DNA of 64,000 bases from Paenibacillus dokdonensis (GTDB lineage Bacteria > Bacillota > Bacilli > Paenibacillales > Paenibacillaceae): NCBI RefSeq assembly GCF_004916975.1, contig NZ_STGQ01000001.1:3775674-3839673 (forward strand), written 5' to 3'. The position numbers and the translations under genes are program-made. The first letter of the stretch is position 1, and every line of letters begins with the position of its first letter. This document shows positions 63,354 to 64,000 of this stretch, one piece after another. Below the pieces are notes generated by a model that saw only the letters and a program-made list of their open reading frames with translations, did not search any database and was not told where the DNA came from.

Positions 63354-64000
63354 TACAGGAAAAAGCATTGATATTTGAGCTTAGTCACCCCGGCCGCATT
63401 GCCTATTCCCTGCCGGAACTCGACGTGCCTGCCCTGGATGCTGCGTCCGTCATTCCAGCCTCCATGCTGCGCAGCGAGCCTGCGGCTTTGCCGGAAGTTT
63501 ATGAAGTGGATGTCATCCGCCATTACACGGAGCTCTCCCGCCGCAATTTCGGTGTAGATAACGGGTTCTATCCTTTGGGCTCCTGCACGATGAAATATAA
63601 TCCGAAGGTCAATGAAGATGTGGCCCGTTATGCCGGATTCGCTAAAATTCACCCTTATCAGCCCGAAGAAAGCATTCAGGGAGCTTTGGAGCTGCTGTAT
63701 CAGCTGCAGGTAGACCTGGCCGCACTCACAGGCATGGATGCAGTCACATTGCAGCCTGCCGCCGGTGCTCACGGCGAGTGGACCGGTTTGATGATGATCC
63801 GTGCTTACCATGAAAGCCGCGGAGAACATCGCGACAAGGTCATCGTACCTGATTCGTCACATGGCACTAATCCGGCAAGTGCTTCCGTTGCCGGCCTACA
63901 GACCATTACCATTCCGTCTACGGATAAAGGACTTGTCGATCTGGATGCACTCCGCGCAGCTGTAGGAAGCGATACGGCTGCCCTGATGCTGACCAACCCG
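63350..64000 (+). CDS. gcvPB: Glycine dehydrogenase (decarboxylating) subunit 2, truncated by the window end
   Basis: C-terminal half of the P protein, carrying the PLP site. 217 residues are visible before the window ends. Starts [21 protein letters not shown] at 63350; family segments [38 protein letters not shown] and [13 protein letters not shown] are present. The PLP-binding lysine lies beyond the window. GGAGGG precedes the ATG. Confidence 0.95.
   Translation, partial: MIQEKALIFELSHPGRIAYSLPELDVPALDAASVIPASMLRSEPAALPEVYEVDVIRHYTELSRRNFGVDNGFYPLGSCTMKYNPKVNEDVARYAGFAKIHPYQPEESIQGALELLYQLQVDLAALTGMDAVTLQPAAGAHGEWTGLMMIRAYHESRGEHRDKVIVPDSSHGTNPASASVAGLQTITIPSTDKGLVDLDALRAAVGSDTAALMLTNP

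Noticed and set aside
1-64000. tRNA, rRNA, CRISPR arrays, insertion sequences, integrase or attachment sites
   Set aside because: None was seen on either strand. No direct repeat series, transposase-like frame or tRNA-like cloverleaf was found by eye.

Overview
The window reads as chromosomal DNA of a Gram-positive, low-to-mid GC member of the Bacillota, most likely a Paenibacillus or close relative. The evidence is strong AGGAGG-type ribosome binding sites, abundant Rho-independent terminators, several YesM/YesN-type two-component systems beside CUT1 sugar importers, split glycine decarboxylase genes (gcvPA/gcvPB), a Ctc-type L25 protein, and TPP and tandem glycine riboswitches. No rRNA, tRNA, CRISPR array, transposase or prophage module was seen. 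The genus is an inference from gene content.

Layout. 1-3.1 kb: tatC-tatA, a short-chain dehydrogenase, a GNAT acetyltransferase and a Qnr-like pentapeptide-repeat protein. 3.3-10.5 kb: carbohydrate system 1, with a cre-like site, two LplB/LplC-type permeases and a large lipoprotein binding protein, then a YesM/YesN-type sensor kinase and AraC-type response regulator. 10.6-20.2 kb (minus strand): carbohydrate system 2, a disaccharide phosphorolysis operon (LacI regulator, GH65 phosphorylase, binding protein, two permeases, a six-hairpin glycosidase, beta-phosphoglucomutase) with a palindromic operator and a cre-like site between lacI and the GH65 gene. 20.4-29.8 kb: system 3, with response regulator, kinase, membrane-anchored periplasmic-binding-type protein, lipoprotein, then a complete CUT1 binding protein and permease pair. 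29.8-34.3 kb: an MFS-like transporter, a chemoreceptor and TrhO. 34.4-43.7 kb: a structured intergenic element, an AAA ATPase, meso-diaminopimelate dehydrogenase, a DUF2207 membrane protein, two unrecognised genes and a SWIM-SNF2 helicase. 43.9-50.3 kb: a MurG paralogue, an ABC-F protein behind an apparent attenuator with a 49-codon upstream ORF, L25/Ctc, a cupin and a carboxylesterase. 50.4-53.7 kb: tenA-thiM-thiD-thiE under a TPP riboswitch. 53.8-56.8 kb: type I pullulanase and a GtrA-like protein. 56.8-64 kb: two glycine-riboswitch transcripts, sdaAB-sdaAA-gcvH (minus) and gcvT-gcvPA-gcvPB (plus), around a ROK-family gene.

How it fits together. Three sugar importers lie in the first 30 kb. 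None has its own ATP-binding subunit, so all presumably use a shared MsmX-type ATPase encoded elsewhere. Two are linked to two-component systems and one to a LacI repressor. The glycine block is coherent: the two riboswitches together cover the T, P and H proteins plus serine dehydratase, which is the route glycine to serine to pyruvate. The observations most worth following up are the ABC-F leader, the split glycine regulon with gcvH in the serine dehydratase operon, the membrane-anchored receptor-like protein beside the system 3 kinase, and the nested inverted-repeat element at 34.4-34.7 kb.
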